A stretch of 64,000 bases of DNA from Strigamia acuminata (lineage: Eukaryota; Arthropoda; Chilopoda; Geophilomorpha; Linotaeniidae), in contig OX442319.1 in the NCBI GenBank assembly GCA_949358305.1, positions 8,866,001-8,930,000 of the forward strand, written 5' to 3'. Positions 11,038 to 22,001 of this stretch are shown piece after piece; the stretch's first letter is position 1, and each line of letters begins with the position of its first letter. The notes beneath the pieces were generated by a model. The model saw nothing but the letters and a program-made list of their open reading frames with translations. It did no database searches and had not been told where the DNA came from. The position numbers and the translations under genes were made by a program.

Positions 11038-11058
11038 TATTGTTTTGTACCGACCAAT
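11038..11058 (-). promoter_or_regulatory. Orphan family core promoter
   Basis: ATTGGTCGGTACAAAACAATA on the - strand, with its usual upstream block (11060-11160). Its family gene is missing; the sequence downstream on this strand is the capping-enzyme fragment, whose ATGTCAAAAATG begins about 20 bases away. A breakpoint seems to have joined the promoter to the fragment. Confidence 0.5.
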
Positions 11059-11638
11059 AACAATAACACACGACTATCAGCTGTGCTCTGCACCCAATTA
11101 CGTAACAGGTCAAACTGTGCACTGCCATCTGGCTTTAATAAATAAAAATTAGCACAAACAAAGTAAAGGCTGAGATCACGGAAGAAATGCATACCGTATT
11201 TGTTGTTGTTGTTAATGATGGACAACACTTGACACATTTCTTTAATCCAAATGTTTTTCAAACCGTGATTGTGCAACGCGTTACATTTTGTGCAATTTTG
11301 TGCAATAGGTACCGTCCTGCCCCTAGATGGGCGAATCGAATGTTCTGCCAACTTCAGCCCGGTCACGATCACGGTCAACGTCGTTTGTTTATGTATTTAA
11401 ATTTGGCCCTGATTCAAGAGAAGTATCTGTTGGAAGTTAACGGTCGGTCAATGCCACCAGGGCGATGTTTGGCGCATCCGTACAGCGTTATGCGAATGCG
11501 TACGACGGACGCACCCAATCACAGTTCCCTTGTTTTATTTAACCCTTTGCTGTATAATGAAAAAACCACTTGTTATTCCATTAACCTACTGATCGTTTCG
11601 TGCCGAAGATTTCCAACAGTATCAAATTCGGCGGCGAA

Positions 11639-13621
11639 ATGAGCAATTTAGAAAAAATGCTGAAAAGGACACCAGAATCAAATGTTATTCGATATTCATT
11701 CACGCCAGGAACACTACAAGACATTTCGATGGTCAAAGTTGTAACTAACTTGTGGGACACGGATGCTAGCGATCAGATAGCAGATTTTTGTCGATCTGGC
11801 TATTACAACCAAAAAGTCAGTATTGGAGAAGACATTCGGTTGGACAGCGAAGAATGGAGTAAACTTGGAAAATGCATGTTGGATAGTGTGTCTAAGTTAG
11901 ATGTACCGAAAACACTTAAAATTGAATTACTCAAACTAGTTGAACCAACAAGTGCAGCAATAGTGAACTGGATAAACTTTCGCAACTGCCAGGGTTTGTT
12001 CAAATTACAATTCCGCACGAGTGATTTGATTTGGACGCCACGCGCAACGATAGACGAGAAGGCAACTGCGATCGCGTTAGCTTCAGACGAATCCCAGAAT
12101 ATTTACGAAAGATACCAGCTTGCTAGCGCTTTTTGTTTAGTCGAACATCTCGCTACTATTATTCCGAAAATCCTTCGGAATTGGTACCTTTACGAGCAAG
12201 ACATAGAAAGAAGACCAATGGTTTATTATTGGATCAAGGATGAACGATTGAATCAAATGTCTACAAGCTGCAACGAGTATGTGTTTAACTTAGTCGTACG
12301 TTCCGGCCCCGATGCAGCGGTCAGATACATGTGGAGTCAATTGAACGACGAGGAGAAAGAAAGAAATTTAATTCCAGCTACGAGACAGTCGATAAATGCC
12401 GATAGCTTGTGTTATTTCTTATCCCTGATGAATGAGAAGCAGTGGGGGGAAGTGTTCGACGAAGTCAATTCTAGGCGAATACTGATGATACTTTTATCCA
12501 GTTGCCGATGGCAGGACTACTTCTTGCCCACGTTGCAAAAGGTTTATGGAATTATACACGGAAAGACTTTTTTTTTCTTATTCCATAGTGTAGTAGGAAT
12601 GCATGAATACAGGCATGTTTTTAAGAGATTGTGGGAATGTGCTCCGAATCGCTTAAAAATGTACGTTTTTGAAAACCATAGCGGTTTTGTAGTTCAATTA
12701 CTTCGTAGCGAAAAGGCACGTTTTGTGCTGTTGATGCTGGCTTCTGCGAGTACTCTGCAGAAAAAAGAATTGATAAGTTCTGAGGTCGGTATGAATCAAT
12801 GTCACACGTTATTCGCCGTAAAGCAATGGGATTTGTTTGATCTTTTCGTTAAACGCACGCTTTTGTGCGAGAAGGATGTTGGGGAGTTTATGGAGAGATT
12901 TGTGAGGGAAAAAGGAAGTAAAATTTGTTTTTGGTTCGTAGATAATCATGAATGGGACGCGCTAGACGAATTCACGAATCGGTGTTTGAAATCCGAAGTT
13001 GAAATGAGTCGCTTCAAGCGCCAGATCGCTTTTGAATATGCAACCGAGTTCAAGCAGAAAAATTCACATTTTAATTTGTTCAAAAGGATGTTGACAACTG
13101 CTCTGTTGAAACGTACCGAAGCAGATTTCACGAACCTGGATAAATTTTTGGGGTGGTGTTTTGAAAATGATTCTGAAGGGATTGATCAGTTGAAAAAAAG
13201 TTTGTTTGAAAACAATGTGTCGTGCTATATGATTCGTGATTTAATTCGGAATGGTTTTTGGGAAAAATTAGATGCGATTTTGGATTGGTGTTTTAGAGAT
13301 CCGGATGATGTTTTGAAGTTTAAAAGTGGTTTTTTGAATCCAGAATTTGAATATTATACAATTGAACTGATAGGTGATTTGATATGTAAAAATGATCATT
13401 TCAAATCTTTAGAGAAATTCGTTGGTTGGAAGTTTTCGAGTGATAAAGTTGATCGATGTAAGCGGGAAATATTCAAATTAGACGAGCGAACGTTGCATAT
13501 TTGTGCTGATCTGTTAAATCAAGACAAGTGGGAGTTGGTGGATGAGTTCATCAATTGGTTTTGCTCGTCGTCGCAGACAGAAGTAGCCAATTTCAAAAAG
13601 GAATTGTTGTTTTCCCGCTAG
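11639..13621 (+). pseudogene. Helical-repeat family copy B, C-terminally truncated (660 aa)
   Basis: ATG 11639 (MSNLEKMLKRTPE) is used because A and C start there; the frame is open upstream to 11600. The protein follows C closely through the repeats (VDEFINWFCSSSQTEVANFK) and stops at TAG 13619-13621 just after LLFSR. A and C read RWMDxVYMKYGNKW here. B has lost ~20 bases between CGCT and ATGGGAATAAATGG, which creates the stop, and more of the tail is missing at 13660-13700. About 70 residues are absent. It may still make a stable shortened protein. AATAAA 13782-13787. Its 5' flank differs from A and C and lacks their TATA block. Confidence 0.75.
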
Positions 13622-13787
13622 ATGGGAATAAATGGCCCCATTGCGGTAGATATGAAGGGTATGATTTCAAAACTATTGTAATATGGTGAAAACAATTGCT
13701 TTGTTTAAGTAAAAGTAAATTGATGATTTGTTGTTAAATTCATGTGTTTTAGATGTAAAAGAAATTTAATAATAAGACTGTAATAAA

Positions 13788-14669
13788 ACTTTTAAAAAGA
13801 AATAAAATAAGAATTTTAGTTCGGCTGACCACTTGGCTTTCCTGTACTGCCCTAGAGTGCACCTCACCATCAAAATAATTTTAATATATTTTTATTTAAT
13901 AACACGAGAGTGATTCGTTTTTATTGGAAGATTTGGGTGTTGAACAATGTTTTTACATCGCAGCATTTTCAGGGCGTTTGCACAGCGGCGGAAATGTTCG
14001 AAGAAATCGACAGTGTTTTATGGATTTTGTACAAAAATGTGTCGAAATTCCATGCCTGAATGGAAAAACGTATCACACCCAGTCAGAAGCAATGTATTTT
14101 GGATTACATTAAAGCGAAAAAGTCGAAATGTAAAAAAATTACTCCGTAATTTAATTTTTCAAATTTTTCTTTCTTTTTTTTGTCAATAAATAAATAAAAT
14201 TTAACATCGTTGGGAATTTGGACCATTCTCCAGTTGCACAAACAAAAATTCTAAATTTATTTCTTTTTAAAATTGTTTATTATTATTTCACTATTACATT
14301 TTATTTTAAAATTAATACAAAACTAAACGAAACGCACAAACTTAAATCTAAATCATCTAAAACTTCACATTCACAACTGAAGTTAAGTTAAGTGTATTGA
14401 ATTAGTGACGTTGCGATTGCTAAGCGACGTTGTGTGTGTTGTGACAAGATGTCAGACCATGTACAAATGGCGCGAGAACAATTGATTTCACAATTGGTAG
14501 CAGATGGCGGTTGATGATTGACGGATAGCGATCGGCGATTGACGTTAAACGGTTGCTGTTTTGCCGGTGATTGAATAAAACGAAGCGAATGATGAACGAT
14601 TTGTGAGCGGCAACAATTCAAGGGGACGACTGTGAACGTATATGAGGTTTTCGTGCGAGTTGTGACATT
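13788..14669. other. Spacer between copies B and C with gene-fragment relics
   Basis: Bases 13905-14150 contain a decayed relative of the 7308 fragment (VLNNVF.H..HFQGV, then MEKRITPSQKQ). The last part is faintly like Myb/SANT-type DNA-binding starts, which is weak. Bases 14220-14390 are a 3' module of a - family gene with no gene attached. Bases 14400-14460 repeat 866-935. Confidence 0.4.
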
Positions 14670-14858
14670 TTGGTGCGTCAAGACGTGAAGTTCTGTGGCG
14701 TCAGCAGAGTTCCGCTGCTGGACGACTCAAATTATTTCATCTGGTCCACGCAGATGGAGGCGGCGCTGGCGGCGCACCACGGTGGTGCTGGTGCGATTGC
14801 AAAATCGCCGGACGGTATTTGCGTCGCGCATGCGCAGATTGATAGGGTTGACAGCTGA
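14670..14858 (+). pseudogene. Copia-type gag N-terminal fragment
   Basis: The open frame contains VPLLDDSNYFIWSTQMEAAL, the DUF4219/UBN2-type start of Copia Gag (compare LLNDSNYTLWSERIETIL in the Copia element at 37702). Only about 45 residues match. The surrounding 14600-14860 is GC-richer than the spacer. It is a relic just upstream of copy C's promoter. Confidence 0.6.
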
Positions 14859-14909
14859 CAGTATGTCCTGGAACTTTATTGGTTGTAAAGGCAAGAAAAT
14901 ATGATTGCT

Positions 14910-14930
14910 ATTGGTTGGTATAAAACAACG
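14910..14930 (+). promoter_or_regulatory. Family core promoter, copy C
   Basis: ATTGGTTGGTATAAAACAAC, identical to copy A; TATAAAA at 14919-14925. A candidate 66-nt 5'-UTR intron follows (GT at 15032-15033, CTAG ending at 15097), the same length as in A. Confidence 0.6.
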
Positions 14931-15121
14931 CCAATCTAAAATAATCTGCAACCTTGTTGTTGTTCTCGGACCACGTGGAAAGAAGCGTCGAATTCCTCGT
15001 TAACATCAACAAATCAAAAGAACCTGACGTGGTAATTACATTTGATTTATCACACAACGTTGTTTGTTTATGTATTTAAATTTGGTTCTGATTCTAGACA
15101 AGTTTCAAATTCGGCGGCGAA

Positions 15122-17317
15122 ATGAGCGATTTAGAAGAAATGCTGAAAAGGACGCCAGAAGGAAATGTTATTCGATATTCATTCACGCCAGGAACACTAC
15201 AGGACATTTCAATGGTCAAAATTGTAACTAACTTGTGGGACACGGATGCTGGCGATCAGATGGCAGATTTTTGTCGATCTCACTATTACAATCAAACAGA
15301 TTTTTGTCGATCTGAATATTACTATAGATTATATCTGAGCGATTACGGTATGGACAGCAAAGAATGGAGTGAACTTAGAACATGCATGTTGGATAGTGTG
15401 TCTAACTTAAATCTGCCGAAAACACTCAAAATTGAATTACTCAAACTAGTTCGACCAACAAATGCAGCAATAGTGAACTGGATGAAATTTCGCAACCGCC
15501 AGGGTTTGTTTAAATTCGAATTTCGAACGAGTGATTTGATTTGGACGCCACGTTCAACGATAGACGAAAAGGCAACTGCGATCAAGTTATTGTCGGATGA
15601 ATCCCAGAATATTTACGCAAGATACCAGCTTGCTTGCACTTTTTGTTTAGTTGAACATCTCGCCACTATTACGCCGAAAGTCGATCAGAATGTGTACTTA
15701 GACGAGAAAAACATCGACATAGAAAAAAGACCAATGGTTTATTACTGGACGTGGTACAAAACCAAGGATGACAGATTGGAGAAAATGTCTCCAACGCACG
15801 AAAGCATCAACGAGTACGTGTTTAAATTAGTCGTACGTTCCGGCCCCGATGCAGCGGTCAGATACATGTGGAGCCAAATGACCGATCAGGAAAAAGAAAG
15901 AAATTTAATTCCAGCTACGAAAGTGTCGAGGGATGCGGATAGCTTGTGTTTTTTCTTATCCCTGATGAATGAGAATCAGTGGAGTGAAGTGTTCAAAGAA
16001 GACAATTCTAAGCAAATATTGATAACACTTTTATCCAGTTGGCGATGGCAGGACTACTTCTGGCCCACGTTGCAAAATGTTTATGAAATTATACACGAAA
16101 GGACTTTTTTTTCTTTATTGCTAAGAATAGTAGGAATGCTTGAATACAGGCATCTTTTTAAGAGATTGTGGGAAGGTGCTCCGAATCGCTTCAAAATGTA
16201 TGTTTTGGAAAACCATCGCGGTTATGTAGCCGGATCATTTCGTAGCGAAACGGCAGATTTAGTGCTGTTGATGCTGGCTTCTGCGAGCACTCTGCAGAAG
16301 AAAGAATTGATAAGTTGTGAGCTCGGTATGATTCAATGTTACAAGTTATTAGTCGCAAAGCAATGGGATTTGTTTGATGTATTGGTTAAACGCACGCTTT
16401 TGTGCGAGGAGGATGTTGGGGAGTTTATGGAGAGATTCGTGAGGGAAAGAGGAACTAATATTTGTTCTTATTTCGTTCGTATGGATGACTGGGACGCGCT
16501 GGACGAATTCACGAATCGGTGTTTGAAATCTAAAGTTGAAATGACTCGATTCAAGCGCCAGATAGCTTTTGATTATGCAACCGGGTTCAAGCAGAAAAAT
16601 TCACATCGTAATTTGCTCAAAAGAATGTTGACAACCGAAGCAGATTTCACGAATCTGGATAAATTTTTAGGGTGGTGTTTTGAAAATGATTTTGAAGGGA
16701 TTGAGAAGTTTAAAAAAAGTTTGTTTGAAAATAATGTGTCGTACGATTTGATTTGTGATTTGATTCGGAATGGTTTTTGGGAAAAATTAGATGTGACATT
16801 GGGTTTGTGTTTTAGCGATCCGGATGATGTTTTGAAGTTTAAAAGTGGTTTTTTAAGTCCAGAATTTGAATATCATACAATTGTACTGATGTGTGATTTG
16901 ATATGTAAAAATGATCATTTAAAATCTTTAGAGAAATTCATCGGTTGGAAGTTTTCGAGTGATAAAGTTGATCGATGTAAGCGGGAAATATTCAAATTAG
17001 ACGAGCGAACGTTGCATATTTGTGCTGATCTGTTAAGTCATGAGAAGTGGGAGTTGGCGGATGAGTTTATCAATTGGTTTTGTTTGCCGTCGCAGACGGA
17101 AGTAGCCAAATTCAAAAAGGAATTGATGTTTTCCCGCTGGATGGACTATGTTTATATGAAATATGGGAATAAATGGACTCATTGCGGTGAATATGAATAT
17201 GAAACGGATGATTTCAAAAGTATTTTAAAATGGTTTAATCCATGTGTGAAAACAATTGCTGTATTTAAGCAAAATGTGGAGAGACTAATTGGTTTGAAGC
17301 AGCTGAAGCTGCATTAG
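15122..17317 (+). CDS. Helical-repeat family copy C (731 aa), nearly intact
   Basis: The ATG at 15122 opens MSDLEEMLKRTPE. It is the best-preserved + strand copy, with a continuous frame. N-terminal block: IRYSFTPGTL, VTNLWDTDAGD, DLIWTPRSTIDEKATAIKLL, CLVEHLATI, PMVYYWTWYKTKD, GPDAAVRYMW. The C-terminal half has ~43-residue units: DEFTNRCLK, DKFLGWCFEND, VTLGLCFSDPDD, EKFIGWKFSSD, DEFINWFCLPS, each followed by a V..FK-type helix. Oddities: DFCRSxYY is tandemly duplicated at about residues 45-65, and a small indel near 17275 shifts the last ~17 residues (ending LKQLKLH) and removes the family ending WFEAAEAALDG. No signal peptide or membrane segment is visible. AATAAA 17400-17405. Function is unknown. 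Confidence 0.85.
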   Translation: MSDLEEMLKRTPEGNVIRYSFTPGTLQDISMVKIVTNLWDTDAGDQMADFCRSHYYNQTDFCRSEYYYRLYLSDYGMDSKEWSELRTCMLDSVSNLNLPKTLKIELLKLVRPTNAAIVNWMKFRNRQGLFKFEFRTSDLIWTPRSTIDEKATAIKLLSDESQNIYARYQLACTFCLVEHLATITPKVDQNVYLDEKNIDIEKRPMVYYWTWYKTKDDRLEKMSPTHESINEYVFKLVVRSGPDAAVRYMWSQMTDQEKERNLIPATKVSRDADSLCFFLSLMNENQWSEVFKEDNSKQILITLLSSWRWQDYFWPTLQNVYEIIHERTFFSLLLRIVGMLEYRHLFKRLWEGAPNRFKMYVLENHRGYVAGSFRSETADLVLLMLASASTLQKKELISCELGMIQCYKLLVAKQWDLFDVLVKRTLLCEEDVGEFMERFVRERGTNICSYFVRMDDWDALDEFTNRCLKSKVEMTRFKRQIAFDYATGFKQKNSHRNLLKRMLTTEADFTNLDKFLGWCFENDFEGIEKFKKSLFENNVSYDLICDLIRNGFWEKLDVTLGLCFSDPDDVLKFKSGFLSPEFEYHTIVLMCDLICKNDHLKSLEKFIGWKFSSDKVDRCKREIFKLDERTLHICADLLSHEKWELADEFINWFCLPSQTEVAKFKKELMFSRWMDYVYMKYGNKWTHCGEYEYETDDFKSILKWFNPCVKTIAVFKQNVERLIGLKQLKLH

Positions 17318-17405
17318 ATGGGAAAACCTAGCCAATTGGTTCTGTTTATCGAAAATAAATTGATGATTCATGATGTTCTAGATGTAAAAGAAATTTAGTA
17401 ATAAA

Positions 17406-18078
17406 ACTCTTAAAAAAGAATAAAACAAGAATTTTAGTTGAGCTGGATTTCCTGCACTGTCTTAGAGTGCACCTCACCATCAAAACAATTTTGATATATT
17501 TTTATTTAATAACACTTCACTGCCATGTTTTGAGTATATTTTTGTTACGTTTTTTTATTTTTTTTCTAATTTTTCAATCTCATAAATAAATTTGTAAATA
17601 TCAAAACCCAAAATTTGGAATAAACATTTTATTTCTGTGATAATGTGCCTTTTAAGAAAAGAAAGTTTCTGAAAAGAAAAAGCGCGAGCCTCAATAACCA
17701 ATTGAATCTCCCCTATCTCTGATCCTTTCATCTCTAATCAACTTGGGCCCAAGTTAATTAAGCAATATTTAATTAATTTACACACTAAGTTTATCTTATT
17801 TTCAAAAATATTCTGTAAGGTCAATTCGTTTACCTGATCAAAACGAATCGTGGTGGTCAAGAATTCTTGTCGAAAATCAGTCGCAAATTCAGTTCAATAA
17901 ATAATTCTGTTTTAACATTCAATTGCAGACCAAGCAGTTCAAGAAAGCCACAAAGCCAGCTAAAAAAACATTTTAGTTTTATTTTTTTTTTGAATTGTTT
18001 ATTATTATTTTAGTATTACATTTCATTTTAAAATTAATAAAAAATTAAACGAAGGACACAAACTTAAATCTAAATTCT
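17406..18078. other. Spacer between the convergent copies C and G; no gene supported
   Basis: The spacer closely parallels 4200-5078 (3' modules of a + and a - copy back to back). The - strand polyadenylation-type TTTATT lies near 17978. Confidence 0.5.
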
Positions 18079-20085
18079 CTAGAACTTGATATTAGCCCAA
18101 GCTTCGGCCTTTTTAAACCAATCAGCAGATGCATACTTTTCCTTAAATTTAGCAATTGTTTCCGCACACGGACTAAACCATTTTAACATAATGACGTAAT
18201 TATCCCAGGGTGATTCCCAAATTTCCCGTACATTTTTAGCTCCATTAGCCCCATATGTAAGTCCATATTTATTAAATCTGCTTCCATGTTTCTCAAAAGC
18301 AATATCCATCCACTTACAAATCATCAATTCATTTGTAAATTTTATCACCTTTGTCTGCGACGATAAGCAAAACCAATTGATAAACTCATTGACCAACTCC
18401 CACTTGTCTTTACGTAACATATCAGCACAAATACGCAACGTTCGGTCGTCTAATCTGAATTTTTCCCGCTTACATCCATCAATTTTATCACTCGCAAACT
18501 CAATAAAACACCAATCCAAAGTCTCTTCTATTCTTTCCCAAGAAACTTCCTCAATTAAATAACAAATTAAACGGACGAAATCGGACGGAATCGGGCCTTC
18601 AAAAATACTTTTTTTTAACTTACTAATTTTCTCAAAATCAGCCTCAAAACACCACTCTAAAAACTTATCTAGTTGCGTGAAATCTGCATTTTTTAACAGG
18701 TTTGTAAACAAATTAGCCGGTGGATATTGTTGCTTGAATCTATCGACATTATCAACTGCTAATTGGCGCTTGAAGCGAGATATTTCCTCTTCCGATGTCA
18801 AAAACCGTTTCACGAATCCGTGTACCTCGTCCCATTCATTCTTCGTTATGAAATGATTACAAACATCCGTTCCCTTATCCCTCGCAAACTTTACCATAAA
18901 ATCGCCAACTTCTTTCTCGCACAAAACAGTACGCTTAACAAAAACATCAAACAAATCCCATTGCTTCGCTATTAATAACTCGCAACATTGGAGCAGACCG
19001 TACTCCGAATGAATAAATTCTTTTTTCTGCAGAGCACTCGCGGAATCCAGCATCAACATAGCTAAATCTATAACATTTCTAGAAAATAGTTCAGTTAATA
19101 TACAAAAAAAAGATAAAAAATCAGCAAAAACATGTTGCTTTAAGCGATTAGGAGCACTTTTCCACAATTCCGTAAAAACAACCCTACGAGTATCATCTTT
19201 TATCACAGAATGCAATATCGAAAGAAAAACTCTTTTGTTTATAATCCCACAAACTCTTTGCATCATGGGCAAAAAGTAGTCCCGCCATCGCCAACTGAAT
19301 AAAAGTCTCAGCAATACAACATCTGAGCAATATCGATAAGAATTTTCTGGTGCGAACAATTTTCTCCATTGCATCTCATTCATCCGAGATAACAAAAAAC
19401 ACACACTATCCGCATCTGTCGACTGGCTTGTAGCTCGAATTAAATTCCTTTCTTTTTCCTCGTCGCTCAGTTCATTCCACATACATCTGACCGCTGCATC
19501 CGGTCCGTATCGTACAACTATTTTAAACACATACTCGGTAATGCTTTCGTTACCGCGGGGAAAATGAATACCATCGTAACTTGTAGACATTTCCTCCAAT
19601 GTTTTATCCTTGGTTATGCGCCACGTCCAATAATAAACCATCGGGTTTCTTTCCATTTTCTTCATGTTATCGGATTGCAAGTACCAATTCGGAAAGAATT
19701 CCGGCGTAATGGCGGCGAGATGGTCGACTAAACCGAAAGCGCAAGCGAGTTCGTACTTTTTGTAAACATTCAAGTGACTGTTGGTATCGGATAATAATTT
19801 GATTGCTGTTGCCTTCTCGTCTATCGTTGCACCTGGCGTCCAAATTAAATCATTAACGTTCCATTCCAACAAACCATGCTGGTTCTGAAGGTTAATCCAG
19901 TTCACTATTCTTTGACTGGTTGTTTTAACAAGTTCCATTAATCTAGTTTTCATCATTTTAGGCGCGGATAAGTTCGACACACCGTCCAGCACGTTTTTTT
20001 CAATTTCTTGCCATTCTTCGTCGTTGGAATCAATGTATTCTCCACAAACGGCTTGTCTTCTGTAATTTCTAGATTGAGAAAAAGC

Positions 20086-20417
20086 CAAGAGGGACAACGT
20101 TCGACCGAATGTCTGATAATGGCCTCCGAATCCCACCGAACCTTTAAGTTGAATACAAATAAAAATGAAATAAAATAAAGAAATAAATAAATAAATAAAT
20201 AAATAAACTAAAAAAACTAAAGAAATAAAGAAATAAAATAAAATAAAAATAAGATGAAGAAATATTCCCACTTCATTAAATTTATATTTATAAAATCGTA
20301 TGAATCTTTCTGAATCCCATCCGAATTCCGAATCCCATCCGAATCTCAAACCGAATCCCAAAAATACCTGAAAAATTCGAATCTCTGACAGCCAGATTTT
20401 GATTGTCGTCCTTCTTG
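20086..20417. mobile_element. 332-bp hAT-like MITE in copy G
   Basis: Direct 8-bp repeats GAAAAAGC flank it (20078-20085 and 20418-20425). The terminal inverted repeats are CAAGAGGGACAACGTTC and CAAGAAGGACGACAATC (13 of 17 match). Copy H keeps the uninterrupted site (GAGAAAAAGCTGTTATCTG). The inside is an (AAAT)n-rich tract and imperfect ATTCCGAATCCCATCC repeats; there is no transposase. The 8-bp duplication fits hAT, though P and other families also give 8 bp. Confidence 0.85.
20180..20250. repeat. (AAAT)n / (GAAATAAA)n microsatellite
   Basis: Simple AAAT-rich repeat in the middle of the MITE in copy G. Confidence 0.8.
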
Positions 20418-20671
20418 GAAAAAGCTGTTATCTGATCGCAAGCATCTGTGTCCCACAAGTTGGTTACGATCTTAACCAGTGAAATTCGTTCAAGTGTTGC
20501 CGGCGTGAATAAATATCGGATGTTGTTTGGTCCAAGATCATCTTCTTGGCTCAATTTCTGCGTTTTTACCGACCTGCATCCGCCTACTTCAGACATTTCT
20601 CGCCGAATTTGAAAGTGGTCTTGAATCAGTGACAAAAACAACCTGCTTGCGGTGTTGTATATGAGAATGCT

Positions 20672-20692
20672 ATTGTTTTGTACCGACCAATA
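20672..20692 (-). promoter_or_regulatory. Family core promoter, copy G
   Basis: - strand ATTGGTCGGTACAAAACAAT, with the conserved upstream AACCAATCACGTAACAGG-like block (20725-20765). Confidence 0.55.
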
Positions 20693-20794
20693 ACAATAAC
20701 ACACGACTATCAGCTGTGCTCTGCACCCAATCACGTAACAGGTCACTTTGTGCACTGCCATCTGGCTTTGATAAACATAAATAAGCACAAACAA

Positions 20795-22001
20795 AGTAAA
20801 GGCTGAGATCAGGGAAGATGTTTTGCAGTGCTTAGAAATGCATCTTTGTTGTTGTTGTTGTTAATGATGGACAACAGTTGAAGCATTTCTTTAATCCATG
20901 TTTTTAAAACCGTGATTGTACATTGCGTTACATTTTGTGCAATATTTATTTCCCTTTAAATTTAAATGCATAAACCAATTCTCTTAATTTTGTAGATTTA
21001 TCAATTCTTCAACCACAATTAAAAAATCAACAAAATTAAATTAACTGCTAATTTTTTCTGTTTGCATAATCATTCATCATCAGCCGGTTTTGTTAGACGT
21101 TTCAATGCCAGAATGAAAAAACGTGTCACTGCCAGTCAGAAGCAAGACATTAAGACAAAAGAATCGAAATAAAAAATAATTAATTTAATTTTTCAATTTT
21201 TTAATTTTTTTTTTTTTTAACATATCAATAAGTAAATAAAATTTAACATTGTTGGGAATTGGGACCCTTCTCCATCTAAATTACACTTTGTCTCGTATTT
21301 AAAACTTTTAAATGCGAAGAACAATCAAGTTTTTATTTCACATTGCTTTGGACATGTCAATGCCGTTGTGAATCTGAAACAAATATCAACACGAATAATC
21401 ACACCGATTGCAACTATAATCCTGATGTCTTCTCTTCACTTTTTACTTTATTGAAGCAACAAGTTTTAGGTTTTTCGTACGGTATGCGTGTGATCCCGAA
21501 ATTTAAAATATTTAAATAATAAATTAAATCCGAATACACATTCAGCAATTGGACGATCTACAAACAATATTGGAATGTGTATTCTGAACAGAAAAAGCGC
21601 GAGCCCAATAGCCATTTGCATCTACCCCATCTCTGATTCTTTCATCAAGTTGATTAAGCAATACTTAATTAATCTCCAAACTAATTATACCTTTTTTTAA
21701 AAAATATTCTGTAAGGTCAGTTGGTTTACCTGATCAAAACGAATCCTGGTGGTCAAGAATTCTTGTCGAAAATCAGTTGCAAATTCACTTCAATAAATAA
21801 TTCTATAAAGATGTTTTAACATTAGCAGTTCAAGAAAGCCAAAAAGCCAGCTGAAAAAAAATTCAAGTTTTATTTCTTTTTTTAATTGTTTATTATTATT
21901 TTAGTATTACATTTTATTTTAAAATTAATAAAGAATTAAATAAAAGGGACAAACTTAAATCTAAATCACTAAGAACTTCACATTCACAACTGAATCACTT
22001 T
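20795..22001. other. Spacer between copies G and H; no gene supported
   Basis: The spacer contains the (GTT)n/GATGGACAAC block, a decayed KKRVTASQKQ piece (21118-21175) related to the fragment at 14065-14090, a single-occurrence AT-rich stretch 21280-21590, and the 3' module of copy H. Confidence 0.4.

Larger units (their letters stand above)
18079..20596 (-). pseudogene. Helical-repeat family copy G, split by a hAT-like insertion
   Basis: MSEVGGC starts at ATG 20594-20596. The N-terminal ~55 codons read normally to DQITAFSK. Then a 332-bp insertion (20086-20417) plus an 8-bp duplication shifts the frame (340 bases, not a multiple of three). The family frame resumes at SQSRNYRRQAVCGEYIDS and is open to 18079, ending FKKAEAWANIKF. 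A translation starting inside the transposon is open but has no family support. Outside the insertion no other break was seen, so the insertion is the main disabling event. G lacks the repeat unit also missing in E and H. Promoter 20672-20692. Confidence 0.85.

Noticed and set aside
13947-14189. An 80-codon frame starting MFLHRSIFRAFAQ
   Set aside because: It is the wrong frame of the decayed spacer fragment; another frame gives the residues shared with 7308 and 24613.
18079-20361. A 760-residue frame in copy G beginning MGFGLRFGWDSEFG
   Set aside because: Its first ~85 codons are transposon sequence of the 332-bp MITE; the family start is at 20596.
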